Notes under the pieces: model-generated
What the model saw: only the letters and a program-made list of their open reading frames with translations
What the model was told of the DNA's origin: nothing
The model's database searches: none
Program-made: the position numbers and the translations under genes
Shown: positions 48,617 to 58,162 of the stretch, one piece after another
How positions within the stretch are numbered: position 1 is the stretch's first letter
Layout: each line of letters starts with the position of its first letter
From: Paenibacillus doosanensis
GTDB lineage: Bacteria > Bacillota > Bacilli > Paenibacillales > NBRC-103111
Length of the DNA: 64,000 nucleotides
Assembly: GCF_025060755.1 (NCBI RefSeq)
Contig: NZ_JANYUY010000002.1
Span: forward strand, 218,636 to 282,635
Direction of reading: 5' to 3'

Positions 48617-49315
48617 TTATTTTTTGGAATTGTGGCGGCGGTCCAGCTCGCGCATCACGTCATCCAGCGGCAGCTTCGCTTCGCGCAGCAGCACCATCAG
48701 ATGGAAGATCAAATCGCTGGATTCGTAGCGCAGCTCGTCGTTGTCGCGGTTTTTCGCCGCAATAATGACTTCGGCCGTCTCTTCGCCGACTTTCTTCAGA
48801 ATCTTGTCGATCCCTTTCTCGAACAAATACGTCGTATACGCTCCTTCCGGACGCTCGGCGTCGCGCTGGGCGATGACCGACTCCAGACGCGACAGCATCG
48901 CGAAGCGGTCGTTCGGAGAAGCGTCCGCAGCAGCTGCGGCGGATTGCCCTTGCAGAGGCACGTTGTTGTAGAAGCAGCTGTACTGGCCCGTATGACATGC
49001 GGGACCGGTTTGATCTACCTGGATCAGCAGCGTGTCTCCGTCGCAATCGTATTTCAGCGCGCGGACCTTCTGCTTGTGGCCGGACGTAGCGCCCTTATGC
49101 CATAATTCGCTGCGGGAGCGGCTCCAGAACCATGTTTCGCCGGATTCCAGCGTTAGCCTGAGCGACTCCTCGTTCATGTAAGCGAGCATGAGCACGTCTT
49201 TGCTTGCCGCATCCTGCACGATCGCAGGCACTAAGCCCTGCGCATCCCATTTGATAGCTGCGGTCAGCTCTTCCCAAGACAGCGCAGCGGTTTGTTCGGT
49301 TTGTTCGTTGCTCAT
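48617..49315 (-). CDS. hisI: Bifunctional HisI/HisE (cyclohydrolase and pyrophosphohydrolase)
   Basis: A 232-residue fusion for histidine steps 2 and 3. HisI part (about 10-120): [40 protein letters not shown], with zinc Cys and His. HisE part (about 135-232): [33 protein letters not shown]. It overlaps hisF by 4 nt and is the last gene of the his operon. Confidence 0.96.
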   Translation of the reverse strand: MSNEQTEQTAALSWEELTAAIKWDAQGLVPAIVQDAASKDVLMLAYMNEESLRLTLESGETWFWSRSRSELWHKGATSGHKQKVRALKYDCDGDTLLIQVDQTGPACHTGQYSCFYNNVPLQGQSAAAAADASPNDRFAMLSRLESVIAQRDAERPEGAYTTYLFEKGIDKILKKVGEETAEVIIAAKNRDNDELRYESSDLIFHLMVLLREAKLPLDDVMRELDRRHNSKK

Positions 49316-50070
49316 CGGACTTCGACCCCTTTTTGCCGGAGATTGGTTTTGACCTCGTCAATCGTAAGCTCTTTGTAGTGAAAAATCGTTGCGGCCAGTC
49401 CCGCATCCGCTTTGCCTTCGGTGAAAACATCGTAAAAATGGTCTTTCGTTCCGGCCCCGCCGGAAGCGATGACCGGTATGCTTACAAGCTCCGATACCGC
49501 TTTGGTCAGCGGCAGATCGAAGCCGTCCTTCGTGCCGTCGGCGTCCATGCTGGTGAGCAGCAGTTCTCCCGCCCCCAGCTCCTCGGCCCGCTTGGCCCAT
49601 TCCAGCGCCTTGATGCCGGTGCCGTTGCGTCCGCCGTGAGTGAACACTTCCCATTCTCCCCACTCGGCGTTGAAGCGCGCGTCGATGGCGACGACGATGC
49701 ACTGCGAGCCGAACCGGCGCGCCCCGTCGGAAATCAGCTGCGGATTTTTGACCGCGGCCGTATTAATGCCGATTTTGTCCGCTCCTGCGCGGAGCAGCCG
49801 CTTCATATCGTCCACGCTGGAGATGCCCCCGCCTACCGTAAAGGGGATCGTAATTTCGCCGGCCGTCTGCTTGACGACCTCCACCATCGTAGCGCGCCCT
49901 TCGACCGAGGCCGAAATATCGAGAAAAACGAGTTCGTCGGCACCCTCCCGGTCGTAGATGGCGGCCAGCTCCACCGGGTCGCCCGCATCGCGCAAATTGA
50001 CGAAATTGACGCCTTTGACAACCCGTCCGTCCTTGACGTCGAGGCAAGGAATAATCCGTTTGGCAAGCAT
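49312..50070 (-). CDS. hisF: Imidazole glycerol phosphate synthase subunit HisF
   Basis: A 252-residue TIM-barrel cyclase partner of HisH, making imidazole glycerol phosphate and AICAR. Starts [20 protein letters not shown] (Asp11) and has a second Asp in [11 protein letters not shown] at 50070 follows GGGGAGTG by 5 nt. Upstream, where hisA is usually found, there is only a start-less frame (50075-50317). Confidence 0.97.
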   Translation of the reverse strand: MLAKRIIPCLDVKDGRVVKGVNFVNLRDAGDPVELAAIYDREGADELVFLDISASVEGRATMVEVVKQTAGEITIPFTVGGGISSVDDMKRLLRAGADKIGINTAAVKNPQLISDGARRFGSQCIVVAIDARFNAEWGEWEVFTHGGRNGTGIKALEWAKRAEELGAGELLLTSMDADGTKDGFDLPLTKAVSELVSIPVIASGGAGTKDHFYDVFTEGKADAGLAATIFHYKELTIDEVKTNLRQKGVEVR

Positions 50071-50074
50071 GCGC

Positions 50075-50317
50075 TCACTCCCCGTTCCCATAAAAATGAA
50101 TGATGCCCTGATCGTGACTCCGCCGCTTTCGAATGAAGCTAATACATGTGGTGAAAAAGTCCGCTGCGGTGCCCATTTGATCTTCCAAGCGCTGTTGAAA
50201 TCGGATTCTTTGAATTATTTTTTCCTTATTGCTATGGAGAGACTCCGTTTTTCTTAGGCGACCGCTTACGCTGTTCCAGCTTTCTATCGACTCATCGGCC
50301 GCTTGTTCACCACGCTT
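50075..50317 (-). pseudogene. Start-less open frame between hisH and hisF
   Basis: Eighty codons without a stop (KRGEQAADESIESWNSVSGR near its start; [16 protein letters not shown] at its end), bounded upstream by TAA and lacking a start until an internal TTG or ATG around codons 44-48. It does not look like HisA. It may be the 3' remnant of an unknown gene inserted where hisA was lost. Chance openness cannot be excluded. Confidence 0.35.
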
Positions 50318-50352
50318 TTAGGAGTCTGGTGCTTCTATAGGCCCTGCTGCTT

Positions 50353-50955
50353 TCATTTGCATAGAGCCGTAAAATTGCTTAGCAGCTTCATGCCGATGCT
50401 GCCGCTCTTCTCGGGATGAAACTGCATCCCATAGATGTTGTCCCGGCCTACGATGGCCGTCACCTGCTGATAGTAATCCGTCGTAGCGAGCAGATCCGAC
50501 GGCTGCTCCGGCTTCACATGGTACGAATGCACGAAGTACACATGTCCTTCTTCCACGCCGTCAAGCAGCGGGCTCGGCTGGCGAAACTGCAGCCGGTTCC
50601 AGCCCATATGCGGCACCTTATAGCCGCCGCTAAAGCGTATGACCTCTCCGGGCAGCAGGTTCAGCCCTTCGTGGGAGCCGTGCTCCTCGCTGCGGGTGAA
50701 GAGCAGCTGCATCCCGAGGCAGATGCCGAGCAGCGGCTTGCCGGTCTCGGCATACCTCACGACCGCTCCGTCCAGCTTCGATTCGCGCAGGTGCTCCATC
50801 GCATCGCCGAAGGCGCCGACGCCCGGGAGAATCGCTCCGGATGCGGCCATGATCCGCTCCTCGTCGGAGGTAACGACCGCCTCGACGCCGAGCCGCTCGA
50901 CCGCCTTGCTGACGCTGTGCAGATTGCCCATGCCGTAGTCGATGATCGCGATCAT
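50353..50955 (-). CDS. hisH: Imidazole glycerol phosphate synthase glutaminase subunit HisH
   Basis: A 200-residue class I glutamine amidotransferase: IAIIDYGMGNLHSVSKAVER, nucleophile Cys in PLLGICLGMQLLF (near 79) and His-x-Glu in YGMQFHPEKSG. It supplies ammonia to HisF. One base separates its start from the hisB stop, so the two are co-translated. Confidence 0.97.
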   Translation of the reverse strand: MIAIIDYGMGNLHSVSKAVERLGVEAVVTSDEERIMAASGAILPGVGAFGDAMEHLRESKLDGAVVRYAETGKPLLGICLGMQLLFTRSEEHGSHEGLNLLPGEVIRFSGGYKVPHMGWNRLQFRQPSPLLDGVEEGHVYFVHSYHVKPEQPSDLLATTDYYQQVTAIVGRDNIYGMQFHPEKSGSIGMKLLSNFTALCK

Positions 50956-50956
50956 G

Positions 50957-51562
50957 CTACAGCACTCCCTTCGTCGACGGCACGCCTTTCACGCGCGGAT
51001 CGATGGTCGTCGCTTCGTCCAGCGCGCGGCCGAGCGCTTTGAAGATCGCCTCGATCATATGATGCGTGTTTTGCCCGTAGTGGACGATGACGTGGAGCGT
51101 AATGCGGGCTTCAAGCGCAAACTTCCACAAGAACTCTTGCACCATCTCCGTCGAGAAGCTGCCCACCTGCGTGGAAGGGTATTGGGCCCGATATTCGAAG
51201 TGCGGGCGGTTGCTGACATCGATCACGACTTGAGCGAGCGCCTCGTCCATCGGGATGAAGACGTTCGCGTAACGCTTGATCCCTTTCTTGTCTCCGAGCG
51301 CTTCGCGCAAGGTCGCCCCAAGGCAAATTCCGATATCCTCCACTGTATGATGATCGTCGATATCGATATCTCCGACCGCCTTCACCTTCAGGTCGAATTG
51401 GCCGTGCTTGGTGAACAGGTCCAGCATATGATTCAGGAACGGTACGTCCGTTTCGAGTTCCGATATGCCGGTGCCGTCGACCTGGAAGGCGAGCTCGATA
51501 TCGGTTTCGTTCGTTTTGCGTGCGATGCTCGCCTGGCGAGCGGCTTGTTGTTGATCAGCCAC
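50957..51562 (-). CDS. hisB: Imidazoleglycerol-phosphate dehydratase
   Basis: A 201-residue enzyme for histidine step 6 with the two metal-binding repeats [16 protein letters not shown] and [14 protein letters not shown], and a later [18 protein letters not shown] use GTG at 51562 with GAAGGGAA upstream; the frame extends to 51640 inside hisD. It overlaps hisD by 8 nt. Confidence 0.96.
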   Translation of the reverse strand: MADQQQAARQASIARKTNETDIELAFQVDGTGISELETDVPFLNHMLDLFTKHGQFDLKVKAVGDIDIDDHHTVEDIGICLGATLREALGDKKGIKRYANVFIPMDEALAQVVIDVSNRPHFEYRAQYPSTQVGSFSTEMVQEFLWKFALEARITLHVIVHYGQNTHHMIEAIFKALGRALDEATTIDPRVKGVPSTKGVL

Positions 51563-52844
51563 GGGTATTCCCTTCTTTCTCCAATCGTATTTGAATGGCC
51601 CTTGCGTGAGCTTCAAGCCCCTCATGCCGAGCCAGCGCAATAATTTTATCTCCGTTAGCGAGCAGCGCTTCCTTACTGTAATAAATGACGCTTGACTTCT
51701 TCATGAAGTCGTCCACATTCAACGGCGACGAGAAGCGCGCCGTCCCGTTGGTCGGCAGCACGTGGTTCGGGCCGGCGAAATAGTCGCCCACCGGCTCCGA
51801 GCTGTACGGCCCGAGGAAAATCGCCCCGGCGTTCTCAATGGCGCTCAAGTATTGGAACGGCTCGCTCACGAGAATTTCCAGATGCTCCGGCGCCAGCCGG
51901 TTGACCGCATTAATGCCTTCCGCGAGGCTCGCCACGGTGAGAATCGCTCCGTAGTCGCGGATCGACTGCTCCGCGATCGCTTTCTTCGGCAGCGTGGCGA
52001 GCTGGCGGCTCACTTCCGCCTGCACCGCTTCGGCGAGCGATTGCGACGGCGTGATGAGAATCGCCGACGCCATCTCGTCATGCTCCGCCTGCGACAGCAG
52101 GTCGGCCGCGATGTAAGAGGCGTCCGCCGTCTCGTCGGCGAGCACGACGATTTCGCTCGGGCCGGCGATGCTGTCGATGTCCACGGCGCCGAACACATAG
52201 CGCTTCGCCAAGGCGACATAAATGTTGCCCGGCCCTACGATCTTGTCCGCGGCGGGAATCGATTCCGTGCCGTAAGCGAGCGCGGCTACGGCCTGAGCAC
52301 CGCCGACGCGGTAAATCTCGCTCACGCCCGCTTCCGCGGCGGCTACGAGAATATGCGGGTCGATGCCCTCCACTCCGGCGGTAGCCGGCGGCGTAACCAT
52401 CACGATCTCCGGCACTCCGGCCACTTGAGCCGGAATCGCGTTCATCAGCACGGACGACGGGTACGCCGCCTTCCCGCCCGGAACGTACAATCCGACCCGC
52501 TGCAGCGGCCGGATCACTTGGCCGAGGATGCTGCCGTCGGGCTGCAGATCCATCCATGACGAACGCTTCTGCTTCTCGTGGAAGCGGCGAACGTTGTCCG
52601 CAGCCTCCCGGATCGCTACGAGGAAGCTCTCGTCCACCTTCGCGTAGGCGGCCTCGATCTCCGCCGCGCTCACTCGCAGCTCCTCGATGCTCACGCCGTC
52701 GAACTGCTGAGCATAGCGCTTCAGCGCCGCATCGCCTTCGCGGCGCACGCTCTCAATAATGCTTTTGACCCGCTCGTTCTGCTCCTCCGAGCCGTATTCG
52801 ACCTCCCGCTTCAGCGCAAATTCGCTGGCCGGCATAATCTTCAT
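51555..52844 (-). CDS. hisD: Histidinol dehydrogenase
   Basis: A zinc enzyme of 429 residues that oxidises histidinol to histidine. Conserved [72 protein letters not shown] and LAPEHLEIL. The ATG at 52844 has GAGGGGG 7 nt upstream; GTG 52847 is an alternative. Order G-D-B-H matches the Firmicute his operon. Confidence 0.97.
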   Translation of the reverse strand: MKIMPASEFALKREVEYGSEEQNERVKSIIESVRREGDAALKRYAQQFDGVSIEELRVSAAEIEAAYAKVDESFLVAIREAADNVRRFHEKQKRSSWMDLQPDGSILGQVIRPLQRVGLYVPGGKAAYPSSVLMNAIPAQVAGVPEIVMVTPPATAGVEGIDPHILVAAAEAGVSEIYRVGGAQAVAALAYGTESIPAADKIVGPGNIYVALAKRYVFGAVDIDSIAGPSEIVVLADETADASYIAADLLSQAEHDEMASAILITPSQSLAEAVQAEVSRQLATLPKKAIAEQSIRDYGAILTVASLAEGINAVNRLAPEHLEILVSEPFQYLSAIENAGAIFLGPYSSEPVGDYFAGPNHVLPTNGTARFSSPLNVDDFMKKSSVIYYSKEALLANGDKIIALARHEGLEAHARAIQIRLEKEGNTRG

Positions 52845-52880
52845 CACGTTTCCCCCTCTTTCCGTTACACTGCCTGCTTC

Positions 52881-53519
52881 CTAAGCTTTACCCGCCGACG
52901 CCATCTTCTGCTGCAGCTTGTCGCACAGCGACTGGATCGATTCGTTCTTCATCCGGTAGCTGACCCGGTTGGCGATAAGTCGGCTCGTAATGGAAAAAAT
53001 TTGCTCCTGCTCCACCAGACCGTTTTCACGCAGAGTCTGCCCCGTCTCCACCATGTCGACGATCCGGTCGGCCAGCCCGATCAGCGGCGCCAGCTCGATT
53101 GAGCCGTTCAGCTTGATGACCTCGACCTGCTGCCCCTGTTCGCGGAAGTACTGCGACGCGACATTCGGGTATTTGGTCGCCACCCGCGGATTTAAAACCG
53201 GCTGCCAATCCGGCAGGCCGATGACCGACATCCGGCAGCGGGCGATACCAAGATCGAGCAGTTCATAGACGTCGCGATTCTCCTCCATCAGCACGTCCTT
53301 GCCGACGACGCCGATGTCCGCTACGCCGTACTCCACATAAGTCGCCACATCGACCGGCTTCGCCATAATGAACTCCAGCCCGGCCTCCGGGACCGGGATA
53401 ATCAGCTTGCGCGAGTCGTCCATATCTTCCGGAATCGGAAAGCCCGCTTCGCGGAACAGCTTAGAGGCTTGCTTATATATACGCCCTTTGGGCATCGCTA
53501 CTTTCAATACATCCTGCAT
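52881..53519 (-). CDS. hisG: ATP phosphoribosyltransferase, short form (HisG-S)
   Basis: A 212-residue enzyme for the first step of histidine synthesis. The short form lacks the C-terminal regulatory domain of long HisG and needs HisZ, encoded just upstream. Marks: [20 protein letters not shown], the periplasmic-binding-like [20 protein letters not shown] and GRADRIVD-type loop ([15 protein letters not shown]). Substrates are ATP and PRPP. Confidence 0.97.
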   Translation of the reverse strand: MQDVLKVAMPKGRIYKQASKLFREAGFPIPEDMDDSRKLIIPVPEAGLEFIMAKPVDVATYVEYGVADIGVVGKDVLMEENRDVYELLDLGIARCRMSVIGLPDWQPVLNPRVATKYPNVASQYFREQGQQVEVIKLNGSIELAPLIGLADRIVDMVETGQTLRENGLVEQEQIFSITSRLIANRVSYRMKNESIQSLCDKLQQKMASAGKA

Positions 53520-53531
53520 GTCCCTGCTCCT

Positions 53532-54731
53532 TTACACAAACTCGATTACGTCGTTGTACGCCGCGCCGTTTACGGTAAACGCGCCCTGCGCCGTGCGAGC
53601 CGCTTCAACCCGCTGCGCTTCGCCGGCCAGAAGCCGCGTCTCCACCATGAAGTCTCCTTGCAGCCGCAGCGCCTGCGCCTTCTTGAACGCCTCGCCTCTG
53701 CGTGCGGCGGTATAAACGATCAGAACGGCGCCTGGCCGCTCGACCCGCTGATGGCTGACCGCCTCCAAAATCCGATTCGTCTTCAATGCGAATCCCGTTG
53801 CCGGAGCCGGACGCCCGAATTGAGTCAGCAGGTTGTCGTACCGTCCTCCGCTGCATACCGGGAAGCCGAGATCGGCCGCGTAGCCCTCAAAGGTCATCCC
53901 TGTATAATAAGAGAAATCGCCGATCATCGTCAGATCGATCAGCACATGCTCGCTGACGCCGTAAGCTTCCAGCACATCCCATACTTCGCACAGATGCGCA
54001 ATCGACTGCTGCGCCAGCGGATCGCGGGCCACCTCCCGCGCCTGGGCGCAAATTTCTTGTCCGCCGCGCAGCCGCAAGATGCCGCTCAGCTCCCGCTCGA
54101 CCTCTTCGGAGAGACCGAGCGATTTGATCGTATCCCGGTAACCTACATGATCGCGGTTCAGCAAGCATTCTTTTAGCGCCTGCTGCGCTTCGGCGCGCTC
54201 CTGCAGCGTTTCATTGAACAGTCCGGTCAGGAAGCCGACGTGGCCCAGAGCGATCTTGAACTTTTCCACCCCCGCCGCCTGCAAGCTGGCGATGGCCAGT
54301 GCGATAACCTCCGCATCCGATTCGGACGATGCGTCTCCGACAAGCTCCAGACCGGTCTGGAAAAACTCCGCATCCCGCCCCGCTTCCGCTTCAAAAGCGC
54401 GGAAAACGTTAGCGCGATAGGAGAGCCGAATAGGGAATGGCTGTTCCTTAAGCAGCGAAGATACAACCCTGGCGATCGGTGCCGTAACGTCCGACCGCAT
54501 GACCAGCGTCGTGCCGTTGCGATCCAGCAGCTTGAACAGCTTGCGGTCCTCCGTAGAACTCGCCACCCCTACCGTATCGTAAAATTCCAGGGTCGGGGTT
54601 ATAATTTCACGGTAACCCCAGCCTTCCATGCACTGCAGCACCTTCGTCTCGATCGCCCGCAGCTTGGCCGCCGCTTCAGGCAAATAATCCTTGACTCCGG
54701 TCGGCTTTTCAAATACTTTCGGTTTCGACAC
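53532..54731 (-). CDS. hisZ: ATP phosphoribosyltransferase regulatory subunit HisZ
   Basis: A 399-residue HisRS paralogue without aminoacylation function, the histidine-sensing partner of short HisG. Class II synthetase-like motifs are seen (GYREIITPTLEFYDTVG; VMRSDVTAPIARV; LSYRANVFRAFE; YYTGMTFEGY) with an unusual C-terminus. The GTG at 54731 follows GGTGAGGA. First gene of the his operon, with its promoter about 100 bp upstream. Confidence 0.95.
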   Translation of the reverse strand: MSKPKVFEKPTGVKDYLPEAAAKLRAIETKVLQCMEGWGYREIITPTLEFYDTVGVASSTEDRKLFKLLDRNGTTLVMRSDVTAPIARVVSSLLKEQPFPIRLSYRANVFRAFEAEAGRDAEFFQTGLELVGDASSESDAEVIALAIASLQAAGVEKFKIALGHVGFLTGLFNETLQERAEAQQALKECLLNRDHVGYRDTIKSLGLSEEVERELSGILRLRGGQEICAQAREVARDPLAQQSIAHLCEVWDVLEAYGVSEHVLIDLTMIGDFSYYTGMTFEGYAADLGFPVCSGGRYDNLLTQFGRPAPATGFALKTNRILEAVSHQRVERPGAVLIVYTAARRGEAFKKAQALRLQGDFMVETRLLAGEAQRVEAARTAQGAFTVNGAAYNDVIEFV

Positions 54732-54829
54732 CGATCCTCACCCGCCTATATAAACAATAATAATTTCATCGCATTCGCTTTAGTTCGCTAATATGCTACC
54801 ATACTACCAAAATAAAGAGTGTAATCGTA

Positions 54830-54859
54830 AGTTTACCATCTAACCTCGTCTTTCGTCAA
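54830..54859 (-). promoter_or_regulatory. Promoter of the his operon
   Basis: On the minus strand TTGACG (54854-54859), 18 bp, TAAACT (54830-54835), about 100 bp before hisZ. I see no T-box (AGGGTGGCACCGCG-like) in the leader. A long hairpin GCCGTATAAA/TTTATACGGC lies upstream at 54974-55000 without a U-run. The remaining part of 54732-55047 has no gene. Confidence 0.55.
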
Positions 54860-55047
54860 TGAGAAAACCATCGGACAACGTCCTTTCATGGAGGTTTACC
54901 TGCGCTCAGCAGCAGCTTTTACCGCCCCCGAACAAGGCGGCAGCTTATGCCTGGTTGACGCCGGCAGCGCCGGCGCCGTATAAAGACGCTTTTTATACGG
55001 CCCCCGATCAAGCCCAAACCGTTAAGCGTGTTCGGCAGCTCGATCGC

Positions 55048-55812
55048 TTACTCTTGAAGCCCGCCGCAATAAGCCACGACATCGCGGTACGGCAGCTTGC
55101 CGCCGAAAATATCGAGGGCGCTTCCGATCGTAATATCCAGCCTGCCGCCGCACAAGTCGCGGAACAACGTCAGATCGTCCATCGAGCGGGCCCCTCCCGC
55201 ATAAGTCGTAGGAATGGAAACATGCTGCGACAGATGACGCACCAGACTTTCCTGGATGCCCGACTGCTTCCCTTCCACATCGACCGCATGGACCAGAAAC
55301 TCATCGCAAAACCGTTCCAGATAACGGATATTGTCCGGGCTGACTTCAAAGCTGCTGAACGTTTTCCATTGATTCGTCACGACGAACCATTTGCCGTCTT
55401 TTTCCTTGCAGCTCAGATCGATAACCAGACGTTCTTTGCCGACTTTGTCAACCATCCGGTTTAAATTGTCGATATTCAGCTCGCCGTCCCGGAATATATA
55501 CGAAGTGACTATCACGTGGGACGCTCCCTGCTCCAAATAGAAATCCGCGTTATCCGCCGTAATGCCGCCGCCGATCTGCAGTCCTCCCTCATACGCGCTT
55601 AACGCGCGGACGGCCGCTTCTTCATTGCCCCCGCCCAGCATAATGACATGGCCGCCGCGCAGCCCGTCCCGCCGAAACATCGCTGCATAATGGGATGAAT
55701 CATGCTCCGACACGAAATTTTCAACGACGCCCAGGTTTCCCGTATTCAGCGTCTCCCCTACGATCTGCTTGACCTTCCCTTGATGAAGATCGATACAAGG
55801 CCTAAATTGCAC
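55048..55812 (-). CDS. hisA: HisA, eukaryotic (HIS6) type
   Basis: A 254-residue ProFAR isomerase for histidine step 4. It is not the usual bacterial HisA: it starts FRPCIDLHQGKVKQIVGETL and has HVIMLGGGNEEAA, QIGGGI, SHVIVTSYIF, RLVIDLSCKEKDGKWFVVTN, EFLVHAVDVEGKQSGI and DITIGSALDIFGGKLP, the pattern of yeast HIS6 and its plant relatives. It lies outside the his operon proper, 34 bp after the acyltransferase gene, and replaces the missing hisA between hisH and hisF. The catalytic Asp of PCIDLH is present. Confidence 0.85.
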   Translation of the reverse strand: MQFRPCIDLHQGKVKQIVGETLNTGNLGVVENFVSEHDSSHYAAMFRRDGLRGGHVIMLGGGNEEAAVRALSAYEGGLQIGGGITADNADFYLEQGASHVIVTSYIFRDGELNIDNLNRMVDKVGKERLVIDLSCKEKDGKWFVVTNQWKTFSSFEVSPDNIRYLERFCDEFLVHAVDVEGKQSGIQESLVRHLSQHVSIPTTYAGGARSMDDLTLFRDLCGGRLDITIGSALDIFGGKLPYRDVVAYCGGLQE

Positions 55813-55845
55813 CGCCGTTTCCCCGCTTTCTTCGTTCTCTCCTAA

Positions 55846-56373
55846 TTACCCGCGTTCCAGTGCTTCCTCGGCCTCGTCAACCGGAACCCTTACGTCCGCA
55901 CGGATCACCCGCAGCGGATTGCCCGCCACGAAGCTGTAGGGCGCGACATCCTTATGGACGACCGAGCCCGCTCCGATAACGGCATGATCCCCTATCGTCA
56001 CGCCCGGCAATACGGTCGTATTGGCGCCTATCATCACGTTCGAGCCGATGCGCACCGCTCCGATCCGGTATTCCTTAATCAAATATTCATGCGTCAATAT
56101 CGTCGAATTGTATCCGATGATGCAGTTGTCGCCGACTTCGATTTTTTCCGGGAAAAAGACATCGACCATAACCATTAACGCAAAGGAGGCATGCTCCCCT
56201 ACCTTCATCCCGAGCACATGACGGTAAATCCAGCGCTTAAAAGACAAAAAGGGTGCATACCGCGTCAGTTGAATAAATGCAAAATTGCGAACCGCCTTCC
56301 AGAAGCTGACCGTGCGGTACATTTGCCACAATGAATTCGGTCCTTCGACCGGAAATCTATCGGTTCGTCTCAA
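55846..56373 (-). CDS. Hexapeptide-repeat acyltransferase (YvoF-like)
   Basis: A 175-residue left-handed beta-helix transferase: EVGDNCIIGYNSTILTHEYL, IGSNVMIGANTTVLPGVTIG, AVIGAGSVVHKDVAPYSFVA. It resembles the maltose O-acetyltransferase superfamily protein next to ppaX in Bacillus (yvoF). The start is a TTG overlapping ppaX by 17 nt; weak ribosome site, so a later start is possible. Acyl donor and target unknown. Confidence 0.8.
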   Translation of the reverse strand: MRRTDRFPVEGPNSLWQMYRTVSFWKAVRNFAFIQLTRYAPFLSFKRWIYRHVLGMKVGEHASFALMVMVDVFFPEKIEVGDNCIIGYNSTILTHEYLIKEYRIGAVRIGSNVMIGANTTVLPGVTIGDHAVIGAGSVVHKDVAPYSFVAGNPLRVIRADVRVPVDEAEEALERG

Positions 56374-57022
56374 TCGAATTCCCCTCGGCTCCTGCGATAG
56401 GGAGCAGCTCCCTGATATCGTCGATAATATACGTCGGACGATAGTTGCGTAAGTATTCGACGCCTTTCATCGACCAAGCTACGCCCACCGACGGAATCCC
56501 CGCGTTATGGGCCGCCTCGATATCGTAATGGCTGTCTCCTACCATCAGCGCGCCCGCAGGATCGGAACCGAGCGCCCTGAGCGCTTTACGGATGCCTTCC
56601 GGATCGGGCTTGGGACGTTCCACATCGTCCACCGTCACAATCGCGCTGAAATAATCGTACATTCCGGTAAGCTTAAGGCCCATTTCCGTCGTCACCCCGA
56701 CTTTGCTGGTGACAACTCCCAGCTTGATGCCCGCTTTGTGAAGCACGCCCAACGTTTCCTTGACATGCGGAAACTCCTTAACGAGCCGGTCGTGGTTCTC
56801 GATATTGTATTTGCGGTATTTTTGCACCAGATCGTCGACCGCATCTCTGCCGGAGAAAAAGCGCATTTGTTCTACCAGCGGTCTGCCCATGTTCGGGATA
56901 ATATGATCGCGGGTTACCGGCTCCTTCGTCACCCCTTCGAACGTATGGAGAAACGACTGGATAATCAGCTCGTTCGTATCGACAATCGTTCCATCCAAAT
57001 CAAACAAAATCGTATGAATCAT
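56357..57022 (-). CDS. ppaX: Pyrophosphatase PpaX
   Basis: A 221-residue HAD phosphatase with motif I LFDLDGTIVDTNELI, a Lys in VTSKVG and motif IV MVGDSHYDIEAAHNAG. In Bacillus PpaX hydrolyses the pyrophosphate formed when HprK dephosphorylates P-Ser-HPr. It is in the hprK-lgt-ppaX order, which supports the call. Confidence 0.92.
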   Translation of the reverse strand: MIHTILFDLDGTIVDTNELIIQSFLHTFEGVTKEPVTRDHIIPNMGRPLVEQMRFFSGRDAVDDLVQKYRKYNIENHDRLVKEFPHVKETLGVLHKAGIKLGVVTSKVGVTTEMGLKLTGMYDYFSAIVTVDDVERPKPDPEGIRKALRALGSDPAGALMVGDSHYDIEAAHNAGIPSVGVAWSMKGVEYLRNYRPTYIIDDIRELLPIAGAEGNSIETNR

Positions 57023-57052
57023 CGCTCTAGCTCCTTTTTCTCATGCTGAAAG

Positions 57053-58126
57053 TTATTGCAGACTGCCCGGCTCGCCGATTTTGCCCGACTTATCCTTGTC
57101 TCCCTCCTGCTCCTGCTCCGAAGGCGGCGATCCTTCCGCCGTTTTCTCCGCAGCCGGTGCAGCCGGCTCCGCTTGGACCGCCTCTTCGCGTCCGGAACGG
57201 CTCTCGCCCGCACTGCCGCCTACAGGCTCGATTGCATCGGCATACTTGACGGAGGCGGCGCCCGTTTTTCTCCGGACCGCCATCAGAATAAAGGCGGCGA
57301 TGACGATGAGAACCGCCAGCAGCTGCGATATTCTTACATTGCCTCCGTAGGTCATAAAGCCCGATTCGAAGCCCATCCATCTCATAGGGGACCACAGCCC
57401 GTTCATCAAGGAGGCCAGCCACTGCGGACCGGTAAAGTCCAAGCTGTCGGTTCTTAGCCCCTCGACAAAGAAGCGGCCGATCGAATACCAGATGAAATAG
57501 CTCATGAACAGTTCGCCCGCTCTCAAGAACGGTCTGCGGCGCAGCCAGAACAGCAATAAGAGACCTACTACGTTCCACAAAGATTCATATAAGAACGTCG
57601 GATGGTAGTACTGTCCGTCGATATACATCTGGTTTACGATAAAGTCCGGCAAATGCAGCGAGCTGCGCAGAAACGATTCGCTAACCGGTCCGCCGTGCGC
57701 TTCCTGGTTCATGAAATTGCCCCAGCGCCCGATCGCTTGTCCGACGATGAGTCCCGGCGCGCATATATCCGCGATTCTCCAGAACGAATAGCCTTTACGC
57801 CGAACATAGATCAAAGCTGCGATAATCGCGCCGATCAACGCTCCGTAAATGGCGATGCCGCCATGCCATACTTTAATAATTTCGGACAAATTGTCTTTAT
57901 AATCTTCCCATTTGAACGCAACATAATAGATTCGCGCTCCGACAATGGCCGAAGGAACCCCAAGCAAAACCAAATCCATGAAAAAATCGGGGTTCATGCC
58001 GAATCGTTTTCCTTCCCGGATCGCCAGCATCAAACCTACCAACGCCGCCGTTCCGAGGATAATGCCGTACCAATGCACCTGCAGGGGCCCAATGGCAAAT
58101 GCGATTGGGTTAATAGCCAGAAACAT
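57053..58126 (-). CDS. lgt: Prolipoprotein diacylglyceryl transferase
   Basis: A 357-residue membrane enzyme with about seven helices that adds diacylglycerol to the lipobox Cys of lipoproteins such as the sugar-binding protein at the window start. Signature: GRWGNFMNQEAHGGP and HPTFLYESLWNV. The C-terminal 70 residues are a hydrophilic tail rich in Glu, Lys, Ala and Pro, longer than usual and probably cytoplasmic. Translated from an ATG with AAAGGAGGAG upstream. Confidence 0.95.
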   Translation of the reverse strand: MFLAINPIAFAIGPLQVHWYGIILGTAALVGLMLAIREGKRFGMNPDFFMDLVLLGVPSAIVGARIYYVAFKWEDYKDNLSEIIKVWHGGIAIYGALIGAIIAALIYVRRKGYSFWRIADICAPGLIVGQAIGRWGNFMNQEAHGGPVSESFLRSSLHLPDFIVNQMYIDGQYYHPTFLYESLWNVVGLLLLFWLRRRPFLRAGELFMSYFIWYSIGRFFVEGLRTDSLDFTGPQWLASLMNGLWSPMRWMGFESGFMTYGGNVRISQLLAVLIVIAAFILMAVRRKTGAASVKYADAIEPVGGSAGESRSGREEAVQAEPAAPAAEKTAEGSPPSEQEQEGDKDKSGKIGEPGSLQ

Positions 58127-58162
58127 GTTGCTCCTCCTTTGAATGGAGTGCCGGGCACTCTA

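Noticed and set aside
54732..55047. T-box leader before hisZ
   Set aside because: I searched for the AGGGTGG anti-terminator sequence and specifier structure and found neither.
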